NCBI RefSeq assembly: GCF_000316645.1
Contig: NC_019684.1
Coordinates: forward strand, 4,500,001 to 4,564,000
Direction: 5' to 3'
From: Nostoc sp. PCC 7524
Lineage (GTDB): Bacteria; Cyanobacteriota; Cyanobacteriia; Cyanobacteriales; Nostocaceae
Length of the DNA stretch: 64,000 bases
Positions 1-10,038 of this stretch are shown in pieces. Every line of letters starts with the position of its first letter. Position 1 is the stretch's first letter. The position numbers were made by a program, and so were the translations under genes. The notes beneath the pieces were generated by a model. That model saw only the letters and a program-made list of their open reading frames with translations, searched no databases and was not told the DNA's origin.

Positions 1-8
1 ACGAGCGA

Positions 9-1136
9 TTAGCGTTCCTGCTGTGACTTGATCTGGGAAACAAGGGAAGACGCAAGCTCTACTGCTTGCCAGAGTAAGTCTGGTTCTTCTTCCAGGCGAA
101 CAGTCACCTTGACATTATTTTTCACCTCCTTGTTTTCCAACTGTTCAATAATGGGTGCTAGCATTACACGGGCATAGCTACCATAGGCGACTCCAGCAAT
201 GGATGCTGAGGAGCTGAGTGTCTGAGGGTCGGAGTCTTCCCCTACTCTGTTCAGTAGTGCCATTGCTTTTAACTTAGCAACTGTGTAGCTGTTAGTGCCA
301 CCTGCTAATTGTACATATCCTGGTAATTTAGCTGTCAAAACTTTTTGTCCTAATTTGATAGTGGCTAATGTGGTGCCATCGCCAATATCCCCACTCATAG
401 GACGGCCGTCTGTTTGCCAAATTAAAGTAGTACGAACCGGAGAAATTAAGTCAGAGATAGATTGAAGATATTTGACTATACCTTCTCCATCAGGGCAACT
501 AATGGCTAGTACCTTTAATTGCTCTACCCATGGTGAAATTACTTGCCATAATCTTTGAAATTCTGCCAAACGACCTACTTTAGTGTGTATTTCTATGGCA
601 TCTATTCCCGTTGATATTACCAATGGCGCGATCGCTCCAGGCGTTGTCACATAGGACTTTGTATAAATTATATCATATGGACAAACTGGCAAGCAACGAC
701 CGCAGCCATAGCATTTTTCCGGCTCAACTCCTGAAAAATTCTCTTTTAGGGAGTTGAATACGATGGCTTGGGCTGGACAAATCTTTTCGCAGGGTCTGGA
801 GCAGTCTGGTGGACAATCTTGAGGATTAAACTCTGCTTTACGAAAATGCGGGTCTTCTCCATCATTCAAGCTCACCATTAAAAGCGGTGAGCTACCTTTG
901 TAATTAAAGCCTCGTGTTTGGGCATCTTTAACTAAGGTTTTGGCTACTTTTAAGGCTTCTTGGGCGGCGCTGATCACTGCTGGATCAGCTGCAACATCTA
1001 TACAGTCAGCGCCCGCTAAGGTATAGGCTAATGTTAAACTTCTGACTGCGGGTAGATGTTGGAAACTGGCTCCGCAGATGAGCTTGAACCAGCGGCCTTG
1101 TTTTAGAGATTGTAAAGAGGTTAAAGGATCAGTCAC
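9..1136 (-). CDS. ldpA: LdpA, iron-sulfur light-dependent period (circadian input) protein
   Basis: The 375-residue product has two ferredoxin-like cysteine clusters: Cys108/112/116/120 (C-x3-C-x3-C-x3-C, in a CPPDCSRPCEKICP context) and Cys142/145/148/152 (CYGCGRCLPVCP). Both lie after an N-terminal alpha/beta region and before a long C-terminal domain. This layout and the opening (LKQGRWFKLICGASFQ) match cyanobacterial LdpA, an Fe-S protein that senses cellular redox state and conveys light input to the Kai clock (established for the family). The ATG start at 1136 follows a non-coding stretch. The stop is only 8 bases from the window edge, so any downstream partner lies outside. Confidence 0.9.
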   Translation of the reverse strand: MTDPLTSLQSLKQGRWFKLICGASFQHLPAVRSLTLAYTLAGADCIDVAADPAVISAAQEALKVAKTLVKDAQTRGFNYKGSSPLLMVSLNDGEDPHFRKAEFNPQDCPPDCSRPCEKICPAQAIVFNSLKENFSGVEPEKCYGCGRCLPVCPYDIIYTKSYVTTPGAIAPLVISTGIDAIEIHTKVGRLAEFQRLWQVISPWVEQLKVLAISCPDGEGIVKYLQSISDLISPVRTTLIWQTDGRPMSGDIGDGTTLATIKLGQKVLTAKLPGYVQLAGGTNSYTVAKLKAMALLNRVGEDSDPQTLSSSASIAGVAYGSYARVMLAPIIEQLENKEVKNNVKVTVRLEEEPDLLWQAVELASSLVSQIKSQQER

Positions 1137-1467
1137 ATTTCTATTATGCTTTTATGTGACTGAAAATAGAAGTCTGGGATCAATAAAAATTCTAATTCTT
1201 TGATTCTGAGTTCTCAATTTATTGATTTACTTCATCTGTTAAATTGTCTGCATTTGGTTAGAATTTGGGCAAATAGACGTGATGGCAACGATTTGTCTAT
1301 GCCAAAAATCTTGTTGGCGATCGCGTTTTGACAGGGTTTCAATTCAAAAACTTCTGTATGAAGGCTAATTCGTGTTTTTTTGAGAGAATTTCCTTCTCAG
1401 TTACTGAGGAGTTGCTATATCTGTAGAGAAACTTTGATGTGCAAACAAGCTGGTCAATAATTTCATT
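1137..1467. other. intergenic region between ldpA and the GGDEF-EAL gene
   Basis: This spacer of about 330 bases is AT-rich and contains a HIP1-like GCGATCGCG near 1319. It holds the ldpA upstream region and the 3' flank of the GGDEF-EAL gene, which is also on the minus strand. I see no convincing gene, RNA or terminator in it. Confidence 0.5.
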
Positions 1468-3303
1468 TTACCATTGAGGTGATGACTGCATCAATTCGAG
1501 AACCAGTTTCTGGGATATAGCTTGAGAAAATAAATATCCTTGAGCAAAATGACAGTTTAAATTTTTTAGTTGTGCTAATTGTTCTGGAGTTTCCACTCCT
1601 TCAGCGATTGCAGTCATACCCATCGAGGTGGCAATGCCAATCATCGCTGGCACTAATCCCATATTTTCTTTGTTTTCCTGCATGAGTTTGACAAATGATT
1701 GATCAATTTTTAAAGCGTCAAAAGGAAACATATGTAAATAACTTAACGAAGAATAACCTGTGCCAAAGTCATCCATAATTAGTTTAATTTTTCTATCTTT
1801 CAATTGTTGTAAAATAATTTTGATTTCATCAGTATTTTTCATAATAACACTTTCTGTAATTTCTATTTCTAGGCTCGCTGGATTTACTTGCGTATCACAA
1901 AGAATATTATCAATTTGGGCGATAAAGTTAGGTTGGTAAAACAAGCCAGCACTTAAATTCACGCTCATGGTCAGAGTTTGAGATGCCGTCGAGTGATTTT
2001 GCCAGATCTGCAATTGCTGACAGGCTGACTGTAATACCCACATATTAATCGGATTAATCAAACCAGTTTCTTCAGCTACAGGAATAAAATTTGTAGGATA
2101 AACTAAACCATGAGTTGGGTGTTGCCAGCGTAAAAGTGCTTCAAATCCAGATATTTTACCTGTATTTATCGAAATAATTGGCTGATAATAAATAATGAAT
2201 TCTTCTCTTTCAATAGCTTTACGGAGGTCATTTTCCATCTCTAATAATTCGATGGCTTCTTGATACATTTTAGGAGCAAAAACATGATATCTACCTTTAC
2301 CTAGAGCTTTTGCATGATACATCGCCGTGTCAGTATCCCGTAGCAAATGCTCTGGTTTATCGTAGTTTTGACCTCCCCAGTTAATGCCTATACTGACATT
2401 CATAAATACTTCATATCTTGATAATTTAAAAGGAAGCGATAATTTTTGTAAAATAGATTCTGCTACTTGAATTGCTTGGCAGACATCTGTTAGTTTATCT
2501 AAAATGATCCCAAATTCATCACCACCTAATCTTGCTATTGTATCAAAAGATGTTAAGCATGATTCTAGCCGACGAGCAATGACAATTAGCAATTCATCTC
2601 CCACTAAATGCCCTAAAGAATCATTGACTACCTTGAAGCGATCGCAGTCTAAACACAGGACTGCAAAATGATAATTAGCCTCTTGTTGAGTACGAATCAA
2701 AGCTTTTTCTAGTCGCTTGATAAATAAAACTCGGTTTGGTAAGCCAGTAAGTGAATCATGTAAAGCTAAGTCTAATAATTTACTTTGCAGTGATTGGCGA
2801 ACAGAAATTTCTCTTTGTAGTTTTTGCAGAGTAGTTTCTAGCTCCCAGGTACGCTGTTTTACCCTTTGTTCTAGTTGAGAATTTAGTGTGATTATTTCTA
2901 ACTGTGCTGTCCTCAATGTAATTTGATTTTGCACTCGTACCAAAACTTCTTCTAGTTCAAATGGTTTGCTAATATAGTCAACCGCACCGATTTTAAAAGC
3001 TTTAACTTTATCAAATACATCATCTAAAGCACTAATAAAAATTATGGGAATATTTGCAGTTAAATCCCAAGCTTTAAAACGCTGACAAACTTCATAACCA
3101 TCTATTTCCGGCATCATAATATCAAGTAAGATTAAATCCGGTAATAATGTCTGACAAGCAGTCCAAGCCATCTGCCAGTCTAAAGCTTTGCGAACGTTAT
3201 ATCCTGCTCTGCTGAGAATTGAAGACAAAACTCGCAGATTATCTACCATATCGTCAATTATCAAAATATCTGTTTTATATTGCTCTAACTGCTGGTAATT
3301 CAT
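1468..3303 (-). CDS. response regulator with GGDEF and EAL domains (c-di-GMP turnover)
   Basis: This 611-residue protein has an N-terminal receiver domain (about 10-130; phosphoacceptor Asp61 in LLDIMMP, Lys in the YISKPF motif). A short coiled linker (about 130-175) leads to a GGDEF diguanylate cyclase domain (about 178-340, intact RLGGDEFG) and a C-terminal EAL phosphodiesterase domain (about 350-600, GFEALLRW, later DDFGTGYSSL and a KIDQSFV lysine/aspartate segment). Both catalytic signatures look intact, so it could make or degrade c-di-GMP. Its ATG overlaps the stop of the upstream hybrid kinase by four bases (ATGA at 3300-3303), indicating translational coupling. The kinase is therefore its likely phosphodonor (inference). 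Confidence 0.92.
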   Translation of the reverse strand: MNYQQLEQYKTDILIIDDMVDNLRVLSSILSRAGYNVRKALDWQMAWTACQTLLPDLILLDIMMPEIDGYEVCQRFKAWDLTANIPIIFISALDDVFDKVKAFKIGAVDYISKPFELEEVLVRVQNQITLRTAQLEIITLNSQLEQRVKQRTWELETTLQKLQREISVRQSLQSKLLDLALHDSLTGLPNRVLFIKRLEKALIRTQQEANYHFAVLCLDCDRFKVVNDSLGHLVGDELLIVIARRLESCLTSFDTIARLGGDEFGIILDKLTDVCQAIQVAESILQKLSLPFKLSRYEVFMNVSIGINWGGQNYDKPEHLLRDTDTAMYHAKALGKGRYHVFAPKMYQEAIELLEMENDLRKAIEREEFIIYYQPIISINTGKISGFEALLRWQHPTHGLVYPTNFIPVAEETGLINPINMWVLQSACQQLQIWQNHSTASQTLTMSVNLSAGLFYQPNFIAQIDNILCDTQVNPASLEIEITESVIMKNTDEIKIILQQLKDRKIKLIMDDFGTGYSSLSYLHMFPFDALKIDQSFVKLMQENKENMGLVPAMIGIATSMGMTAIAEGVETPEQLAQLKNLNCHFAQGYLFSQAISQKLVLELMQSSPQW

Positions 3304-5261
3304 TCTGCATTTATCTTAATCAGATTCATAATTTTTTCAAATTGATAGTTGTTCGCTAAATCCTTGATAAATTGGGCAATGAAATTATTGCTTGAAGGTA
3401 TTTGCTGGATTAATTTAAAAATTAACTCATCACTACAACTAGCTGCGGCGTAATATAACTTTTTTCGCCAATCAGATGACATTTTTGACAAATTCAATAC
3501 AATATCAGTTTCACTTGGTAGTATTGATCTGTCCGAATCTAAATCTGTGGCTTTAGGCATTTTGACTTCAGTAATATATTTTATCCCTAAATATTTTTTG
3601 AGTTTTTCCAGTAATACTCCCTGTACAAAAGGCTTACAAATACAATCATCACAACCACTAGATAGAATTTTTTGTCGTTCTTCCTCAAAAGCAATGGCAG
3701 TAAGAGCAATGATGATTGTGCGAGTGTTTGTTTTTGACTGTACGGCACTCATACATTCGGATAAATATCTCAAGTTAGGAAGACATTGAGTTGTAGAGTT
3801 GTTCCTAATTGACGTAAGTATGGGCTTTTCATGTTGCATTTCATGGTTACGAATCAAACGTGTCGCCTCATAACCATCCATCACAGGCATTCGCATATCC
3901 ATCAAAATTAAGTGAGGTTGCCATGAATGCCATTGAGTAAGAGCTTCTTGACCGTTAGTCGCTTCTCGCACGGAGAAGCCAAGCGATGATAGAAGTTTTA
4001 CAAGTAACAGACGGTTGTCAGTGACATCATCGACAACTAAGATGCGATATTGTTTTTGTTGTGGCAATAAGCCAATTACTGCATCTGGGGTGGGTGGGAG
4101 TTGAATCTCACTAGCAGAGATTAAATCAACCTGAATATTAAAAGTAAATTTACTCCCAATACCTACGGTGCTAAATACAGTAATATCTCCCCCCATCAGT
4201 TGCACATATTTACGACTAATTACTAGCCCTAATCCCGTTCCTTGTTGTGATTTTCTACCACTTTCAGTTTGTCTAAAAGCTTCAAACAATAGATCAAGTT
4301 CTTGTGGGGCAATTCCCATGCCAGTATCTTGAATTTCAAAGATGAGGGATGGGAGATGGGTAACAGACAAAGGAGAGGGGGGTGACAAGGTGGTGGCTTT
4401 ACTTCTTTGTCCCCTGGTGTTGCAATGTTCAATGGGGAAGAAGCAACTGCTTGGATTTCTCTCTTTATCTCCAGTTCCCAGTTTTACTCTCAATGTCACA
4501 CTACCAGATGCTGTATATTTGATGGCATTACTCAAGATGTTGAGTAGGATTTGACGTAGTTTACTTGCGTCTGTTTGTATGTATCGGGGTAAATTGGCTG
4601 CATATTCAAATTTCAACTGTAAACCTTTTGCGGCTGCACGAACTTGCAATATTTTCTGCACGTTATCCAAAAGGTGAAGTAAATCAAAGTTGCTGAGATT
4701 TAAAGTAGTTCTGCCTGCTTCAATTTTGGAAATGTCCAAAATGTCATTGATTAAGTTGAGTAGATGTTCGCCAGCACGGTTAATAATTTCCAAGTTCTGC
4801 TGATTTTCAGTAGAAAGTGTATGGTCATGGCTCATGATTTGCGTGAATCCCAATATGGCGTTGAGGGGTGTCCGCAATTCATGACTCATGTTTGCTAAAA
4901 ATTCGCTTTTGGCGAAATTTGCTTGTTCAGCTGCTTGCTGACGTTTAATCAGTTCTTGTTGAGAGCTTTGCAGTTGCTCAATGACTACTAGGAGTTCTTG
5001 GGTACGTTTTTTGACTTCAGCTTCGACAACACGGTTGTACTCTGCTAGTAACTGCTCTGGTTGATTACACGGGGTAATGTCAGCAAAATTAGCGATCGCA
5101 AAGGCGATTTTACCAGATTCATCATAAATCGGCACTGTTACAGATGGGACTGGCGTGATCGCACTGTGGCCACACAATTTGATTTCTGATGAGTTGGTTA
5201 ACTTCTGTCGTGCGTCAGAACATGGCTGGAGTCTCATCTGCTGGTATCCATCGGTAGTCAT
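3300..5261 (-). CDS. hybrid histidine kinase with short N-terminal PAS remnant
   Basis: The 653-residue product begins inside what looks like the last strands of a PAS domain (about 35-65, VPIYDESGKIAFAIANFADIT). It continues with a coiled coil (70-115), HisKA with His127 (SHELRTPLN), HATPase_c (N box around Asn245, DTGMGI, GTGLGL) and a receiver domain with Asp455 (LILMDMRMP). An in-frame stop at 5283-5285 blocks further upstream extension, so the sensory N-terminus is missing compared with typical PAS kinases. Two low-complexity insertions are visible, at about 264-304 in the ATPase domain (nt 4350-4472) and about 481-513 in the receiver. The start lacks a good Shine-Dalgarno. It is coupled to the GGDEF-EAL gene. 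It may be active or decaying. Confidence 0.85.
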   Translation of the reverse strand: MTTDGYQQMRLQPCSDARQKLTNSSEIKLCGHSAITPVPSVTVPIYDESGKIAFAIANFADITPCNQPEQLLAEYNRVVEAEVKKRTQELLVVIEQLQSSQQELIKRQQAAEQANFAKSEFLANMSHELRTPLNAILGFTQIMSHDHTLSTENQQNLEIINRAGEHLLNLINDILDISKIEAGRTTLNLSNFDLLHLLDNVQKILQVRAAAKGLQLKFEYAANLPRYIQTDASKLRQILLNILSNAIKYTASGSVTLRVKLGTGDKERNPSSCFFPIEHCNTRGQRSKATTLSPPSPLSVTHLPSLIFEIQDTGMGIAPQELDLLFEAFRQTESGRKSQQGTGLGLVISRKYVQLMGGDITVFSTVGIGSKFTFNIQVDLISASEIQLPPTPDAVIGLLPQQKQYRILVVDDVTDNRLLLVKLLSSLGFSVREATNGQEALTQWHSWQPHLILMDMRMPVMDGYEATRLIRNHEMQHEKPILTSIRNNSTTQCLPNLRYLSECMSAVQSKTNTRTIIIALTAIAFEEERQKILSSGCDDCICKPFVQGVLLEKLKKYLGIKYITEVKMPKATDLDSDRSILPSETDIVLNLSKMSSDWRKKLYYAAASCSDELIFKLIQQIPSSNNFIAQFIKDLANNYQFEKIMNLIKINAE

Positions 5262-6417
5262 TTTCTTGGCTAAAGTGGGTAGTTAAACATATTGATATGT
5301 CAGGTATTGTTCCATGCCATGCCTGATGCTTGCTTCCCTAACTTGCGCTGCAAAAAACTACGCCAGAAAGAACAACTTGGCTGCAATAGAAGTTGAGCGA
5401 ACAAAATTTCAGTTGTTAATTGAGTAGTTAGCTGTCTGCACAAGAGATCACCCATCAGTTTCACCACCCTGTCAATCTGCAACACTAAAAGACTAATCAG
5501 AGCTAACTTGAGAGACAACTGGGCAAAAACTTTGCTAATTGAGTGATGAGGGAATTTAACAGACTGAAGTTGGAACAACATGGATGTTGAAATTTTTCCT
5601 GACACTAATGATAGAGAATATAAGACATATCAGCTACCTTATCTTTAAGGGTTAATACTTAAAAAAATAGGGAAAAACATCAAGCAAGTAGCTGATATCA
5701 GTATATAAACTTACAGAATTTTATTAGTTCGTACTCATGCTGTAAACGCATATCTACTGAAATTGAAACCTCAAACTTTGTTATAACACCATAATGTGTT
5801 CCCTATCATCTGACAATACATAAATATGTATGACTGAGGGAAAAGATATATTTACATAGATTCCCAAAAGACTGGTTTTTAGCTTAGATGTCGCTATTAG
5901 CACCCTAATAGCAGTGATAAGATAATAAGTGCTATAAATTACTCATATGTACATTTTTCCTCAACCTAGAGGAAATTTCCCAAATATTGTCTAGATTCCC
6001 AGTGTGCAGATTTTGGTTCTGCTCCAACCTGTTGAAAATCTGTATCTTCAATAAAGTCAAAAAATTAGTATGTAGTTGGTACAGTTAATTAATAATAATT
6101 TTTATTTATTATTATGAATAATTGTAAATATATATAACGATTGGGTGCAGTGCAAATTTAGCGGAGAAAGAGGCTATAGAAATGTACCTCATATAGATGC
6201 AAAGTGGTGCATTTTGAATAGAAATCTTTGTTATAAAAATTATGAATTGAACAATAGTTCCTAAATGGTCAAGGCTGCCAAATTTATCTGTATAATCAAG
6301 CCCAAATCAAAAATCCCAAATGGTTTGACTGGGGTGAACAGTCATCATTTAGGCAATATACAAAGTAGTTATTTTGTTTTTTCACCCCAAAATTCTATTC
6401 GGTAGACAATTAATTAT
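5262..6417. other. 1.15 kb non-coding region upstream of the hybrid kinase
   Basis: This long AT-rich spacer lies between the kinase start and the 3' end of lepB. A 101-codon open frame on the minus strand (5300-5605) sits directly upstream of the kinase, but it has no recognisable domain and an odd leucine-rich composition; it may be a relic of lost coding sequence. From 5606 to 6417 I see only AT-rich DNA with short direct repeats and no supported gene, RNA or terminator. Confidence 0.45.
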
Positions 6418-7062
6418 TCACTGTCCATAGAGTGGTGACTTATCAATTTCTCCAATATTATTGAGTGGCCAAAAGCGAATTATGGCACGACCGATAATAT
6501 TCTGACGAGGAACAACACCCCAACAACGGCTATCGTAGCTGCTATTACGGTTGTCGCCTAGCACAAGATAAGAATTGGGTGGTATGGTTTGGGGTTTAGC
6601 TAAGAATGGCGGTTGTTGACCAGATGTACAAACATCAATAACCGTACTTCCCTGAATTTTGAGATATTTGTCTTCATCAAGAGGTTTTTTGTTGATGTAG
6701 ACTTTGCCATTTTTAATTTCTACTGTTTCTCCGGGTAAGCCAATGATCCGTTTAATGAAAGCATCCTGATATTGTTCTTTTTGTAACTCTTCTGTAGGTG
6801 AAAAAACTACAATATCTCCCCGTTGTGGTGCAGAGAATCTATACTTCAATTTATCAACAATAATCTTGTCTGCCTCCCATTGGTTTGGAGTTCCGTGTAA
6901 AGTGGGTTCCATAGAGCCAGAAGGAATCCAGCGTGCTTCTGCTACGAAGGTACGAATGCCCAAGGCTAGGACGATACTTAATACAACTGTTCTACCTAGC
7001 TCTGCGATCCAGGAATTATCGGTTTGTTTACTAGAATTGTTGTCAGACACTTGATTTTGCAT
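6418..7062 (-). CDS. lepB: signal peptidase I
   Basis: This 214-residue S26-family peptidase has one N-terminal membrane anchor (about 20-42). The catalytic Ser50 lies in PSGSMEPTL and the general-base Lys104 in FIKRIIGLPGE, followed by the conserved GDNRNSSYDSRCWG region near the C-terminus. It removes signal peptides from secreted pre-proteins at the plasma or thylakoid membrane. Its length is normal for cyanobacterial LepB. It is transcribed on its own; the AT-rich divergent region up to pyrC at 7346 would hold its promoter. Confidence 0.95.
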   Translation of the reverse strand: MQNQVSDNNSSKQTDNSWIAELGRTVVLSIVLALGIRTFVAEARWIPSGSMEPTLHGTPNQWEADKIIVDKLKYRFSAPQRGDIVVFSPTEELQKEQYQDAFIKRIIGLPGETVEIKNGKVYINKKPLDEDKYLKIQGSTVIDVCTSGQQPPFLAKPQTIPPNSYLVLGDNRNSSYDSRCWGVVPRQNIIGRAIIRFWPLNNIGEIDKSPLYGQ

Positions 7063-7345
7063 GAAATTACTGAAGTAAGGAAAAATGCAAGTTAATGGAC
7101 TCGTTGAGGGAGACTATATTTGTTAATCTTAACGACAGAAAGTTGATTGAGTAATCATTGGACTATTGAATGAACCAAGTGGTTGCAGTTCGCGATGGAT
7201 ATGGCTCTAATAGCAAGTATATTCATAAATTTAAAATAAATTTTTTCAGGAACTGCAAAATTCTATAACAAAAATTTCTCGTCAACTTGACCGAAAAGTA
7301 GATTTTTCTCTATCTTGAGCTTCCTGTTAGAAAATTGTTAATCTC

Positions 7346-8665
7346 ATGTCATCACCCCAAAGTTTACTAATTCGTCACGCTCGCATGATCTTACCTAATG
7401 GTGAATTCATGGTAGGAGATGTGCTGATACGCGATCGCCTGATTGTGGAAGTTGCACCAGAAATTGCCACAACAATCCCCGCCAGAGAAATTGACGCACA
7501 AGGGTTAACTTTGTTGCCGGGAGTCATAGACCCGCAGGTACATTTCCGCGAACCAGGGTTAGAACATAAGGAAGATTTATTCACCGCCAGTTGTGCCTGT
7601 GCCAAAGGTGGAGTGACATCTTTTTTAGAAATGCCCAACACTCGTCCTTTGACCATTAACCAGGAGGCTTTAGACGACAAGTTACAACGCGCCTCCCAAA
7701 AGTGCTTAGTTAATTATGGCTTTTTTATTGGGGCAACAGCAGATAACTTACCAGATTTGCTGGCTGCCTCACCCACACCAGGAATCAAGATTTTCATGGG
7801 GTCAATGCACGGTCAACTCTTGGTTGATCAAGAAGCGTTGCTAGAGTCCATATTTGCTCAAGGTCAGCGTCTGATAGCCGTTCACGCCGAAGACCAAACC
7901 AGAATCAATCAACGCCGCCAAGAATTTGCAGGTATTCATGATCCGGCAGTTCACTCCCAAATTCAAGATAATCAAGCCGCACTTTTAGCAACACAGTTAG
8001 CATTAAAACTTGCTAAAAAATATCAGCGTCGGTTACATATTCTGCATATGTCCACGGCTGAGGAAGCAGAACTGCTACGTCAAGATAAACCCAGTTGGGT
8101 GACAGCAGAGGTAACACCACAGCATTTGGTGTTAAATACCAGTGCCTATGAAAAGATTGGCACATTAGCACAGATGAATCCGCCCTTGCGATCGCCCCAC
8201 GATAATGAAGTCCTCTGGCAAGCGTTGCGGGATGGTGTAATTGATTTCATTGCCACAGATCACGCACCCCATACCCTAGAAGAAAAAGCTCAAGAATATC
8301 CCAATACGCCCTCTGGGATGCCAGGGGTGGAAACTTCCCTAGCTGTGATGTTAACCTCGGCAATGGAGGGAAAATGTACCGTTCCCCAAGTCGTGAATTG
8401 GATGTCTAAGGCTGTAGCTGAGGCTTATGGTATTCCCAATAAAGGTGCGATCGCTCCCGGCTACGATGCTGATTTAGTTCTAGTAGATTTGAACACTTAC
8501 CGTCCCGTCCGACGAGAGGAATTATTAACCAAGTGTCGCTGGAGTCCCTTTGAAGGCTGGAATCTCACAGGGTGGGCTGTCACAACTATTGTCGGGGGTC
8601 AAATTGTCTATGACAAAGGGCAATTAAATACAGAAGTGCGGGGTCAAGCTTTAAGTTTCTCATAG
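7346..8665 (+). CDS. pyrC: dihydroorotase
   Basis: This 439-residue amidohydrolase catalyses the interconversion of N-carbamoyl-aspartate and dihydroorotate in pyrimidine synthesis. The metal-binding DPQVHFREPG is near residue 63, followed by the conserved GGVTSFLEMPNT. Later come histidine-bearing segments (VHAED, LHILHMST) and IATDHAPH, which carries the catalytic Asp. Family length is normal for the class-I (PyrC/AllB-like) group. Allantoinase is the main alternative, but the cyanobacterial context and the FREPG context favour dihydroorotase. An inverted repeat follows 45 bases after the stop. Confidence 0.92.
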   Translation: MSSPQSLLIRHARMILPNGEFMVGDVLIRDRLIVEVAPEIATTIPAREIDAQGLTLLPGVIDPQVHFREPGLEHKEDLFTASCACAKGGVTSFLEMPNTRPLTINQEALDDKLQRASQKCLVNYGFFIGATADNLPDLLAASPTPGIKIFMGSMHGQLLVDQEALLESIFAQGQRLIAVHAEDQTRINQRRQEFAGIHDPAVHSQIQDNQAALLATQLALKLAKKYQRRLHILHMSTAEEAELLRQDKPSWVTAEVTPQHLVLNTSAYEKIGTLAQMNPPLRSPHDNEVLWQALRDGVIDFIATDHAPHTLEEKAQEYPNTPSGMPGVETSLAVMLTSAMEGKCTVPQVVNWMSKAVAEAYGIPNKGAIAPGYDADLVLVDLNTYRPVRREELLTKCRWSPFEGWNLTGWAVTTIVGGQIVYDKGQLNTEVRGQALSFS

Positions 8666-8709
8666 CAAAGAAGAGCTTGAATATCAAGCATAGTGTATGC
8701 AGTTAAGGA

Positions 8710-8749
8710 GGCAGGAGACAGAATTTGTCTTGAATTTTGTACTCCTGCC
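8710..8749 (+). terminator. inverted repeat downstream of pyrC
   Basis: GGCAGGAG (8710-8717) pairs perfectly with CTCCTGCC (8742-8749) around a 24-nt loop, in which GACA/TGTC can pair further. No T-tract follows, so it is a terminator-like hairpin rather than a classic intrinsic terminator. Confidence 0.4.
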
Positions 8750-8865
8750 CTAGGGGACATTTTGTCAACTAAGAATCCATAGGGTATTTTGAATTGGTAT
8801 AATTTCTGTCTAGGTCAGAAACTATACCTTAACTAAACAACAAAATACTATTAAGGAGAACGACA

Positions 8866-10038
8866 ATGTCCTTCAAAATCTTGAGTTTGGATGGTGGCGG
8901 TATACGTGGAGTAGTTACAGCACGCATCCTTCAAGAAGTGGAGCGACAAATTCAAAAACATCAGGGTAAGTCTTTACACGAATATTTTGACCTAATTGCC
9001 GGCACTTCCACAGGGTCGATTTTGACAGCCGGTATTGCAGCGCAGAAACAAAGTGTCGAATTAATTCAACTGTATAGAGAACAGGGTAGGCAGATATTCC
9101 CCATTCATCGAAAAGAACGCTACAAAAAAATGCCTCGTTTTATCCAACCACTTTTAGAGGCATTTTCACCACCTAAGTATGCTCATCAAGGACTGATTGA
9201 TGCCCTAACGGGTGTGTTGGGTTACAAACGTATCCAGGATATTGAAAAACCTATTATCTTAATTCTGGCTTACGATACTCTGTATCGGAACACGACATTT
9301 TTTACTAATTGTCATCCAGATTTGGGAGCGAGATGGTACGACGAGTGTTATTTGTGGCAGATATGTACTGCATCTGCGGCTGCGCCTACCTTCTTTCCAC
9401 CTTATAAATTAGAGCCAGTTAACAAAGAAAAATTCGGCCATTGGGTTTTTCCTCATATTGATGGAGGGGTATGTGCTAATAACCCAGCACTAGCCGCACT
9501 CAGTTTAGTCATGAGGTTGAGTCAGTCTTCCATTTCATCGGCAATCAAGCAGCAATATAACTTGAATGGTGTGGGTTTAGAAGATATTGCGATTTTGTCG
9601 ATTGGGACTGGGCAAACTGGCGAACCATATCTATATGAGCAAGTCAAAGATTGGCGAAGCATACACTGGGCGCAACACCTCATCGATATCTTTATGGAGC
9701 CGACATCTGAGATTAGCAGTACCATTTGTCGTCAAATCATGGGCGGATACAATTCTCAACGCTACTTGCGTCTTCAGTTTGATTTGAACGAGAAATTTCA
9801 AGCCAAACAAGAGGAAACTTATAAAGATACTCGTAACCTTTTGAAACGAAACGAACGAGTGAACAGGTTTACTCAAACCCTGATTAGTGAAGATATGGAT
9901 GATGCTAGAGATCAGATGGTTGAACAGTTAATATATGCTGCATCTCAATTTATTGAAGAAGGGCGCACTTATTACACCAGAAATGGCCATGGCCCGAAAG
10001 TAAAGGATGCGATCGCTGATTTTATTCTGTCCAATTAG
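8866..10038 (+). CDS. patatin-like phospholipase
   Basis: This 390-residue patatin-family lipid acyl hydrolase has the oxyanion motif GGGIRG (about 10-15), the nucleophile elbow G46-T-S48-T-G50 and the Asp of the dyad in D199-G-G. Family members hydrolyse acyl chains from phospho- or galactolipids. It opens without a signal peptide, so it is probably cytoplasmic or peripheral to membranes. A strong Shine-Dalgarno (AAGGAG) sits 9 bases before the ATG. It is flanked by 200 bases upstream and 1.2 kb of non-coding DNA downstream, so it is monocistronic. Patatins also act as CBASS effectors (CapV), but no nucleotidyltransferase is adjacent, so a housekeeping lipase is more likely. Confidence 0.9.
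   Translation: MSFKILSLDGGGIRGVVTARILQEVERQIQKHQGKSLHEYFDLIAGTSTGSILTAGIAAQKQSVELIQLYREQGRQIFPIHRKERYKKMPRFIQPLLEAFSPPKYAHQGLIDALTGVLGYKRIQDIEKPIILILAYDTLYRNTTFFTNCHPDLGARWYDECYLWQICTASAAAPTFFPPYKLEPVNKEKFGHWVFPHIDGGVCANNPALAALSLVMRLSQSSISSAIKQQYNLNGVGLEDIAILSIGTGQTGEPYLYEQVKDWRSIHWAQHLIDIFMEPTSEISSTICRQIMGGYNSQRYLRLQFDLNEKFQAKQEETYKDTRNLLKRNERVNRFTQTLISEDMDDARDQMVEQLIYAASQFIEEGRTYYTRNGHGPKVKDAIADFILSN

Noticed and set aside
5300..5605. 101-codon minus-strand open frame upstream of the hybrid kinase
   Set aside because: No Shine-Dalgarno, no recognised domain and leucine-rich low-complexity composition; kept only as a possible relic.
8866..10038. Patatin considered as a CBASS effector
   Set aside because: No CD-NTase, Cap2/Cap3 or other CBASS gene is nearby.
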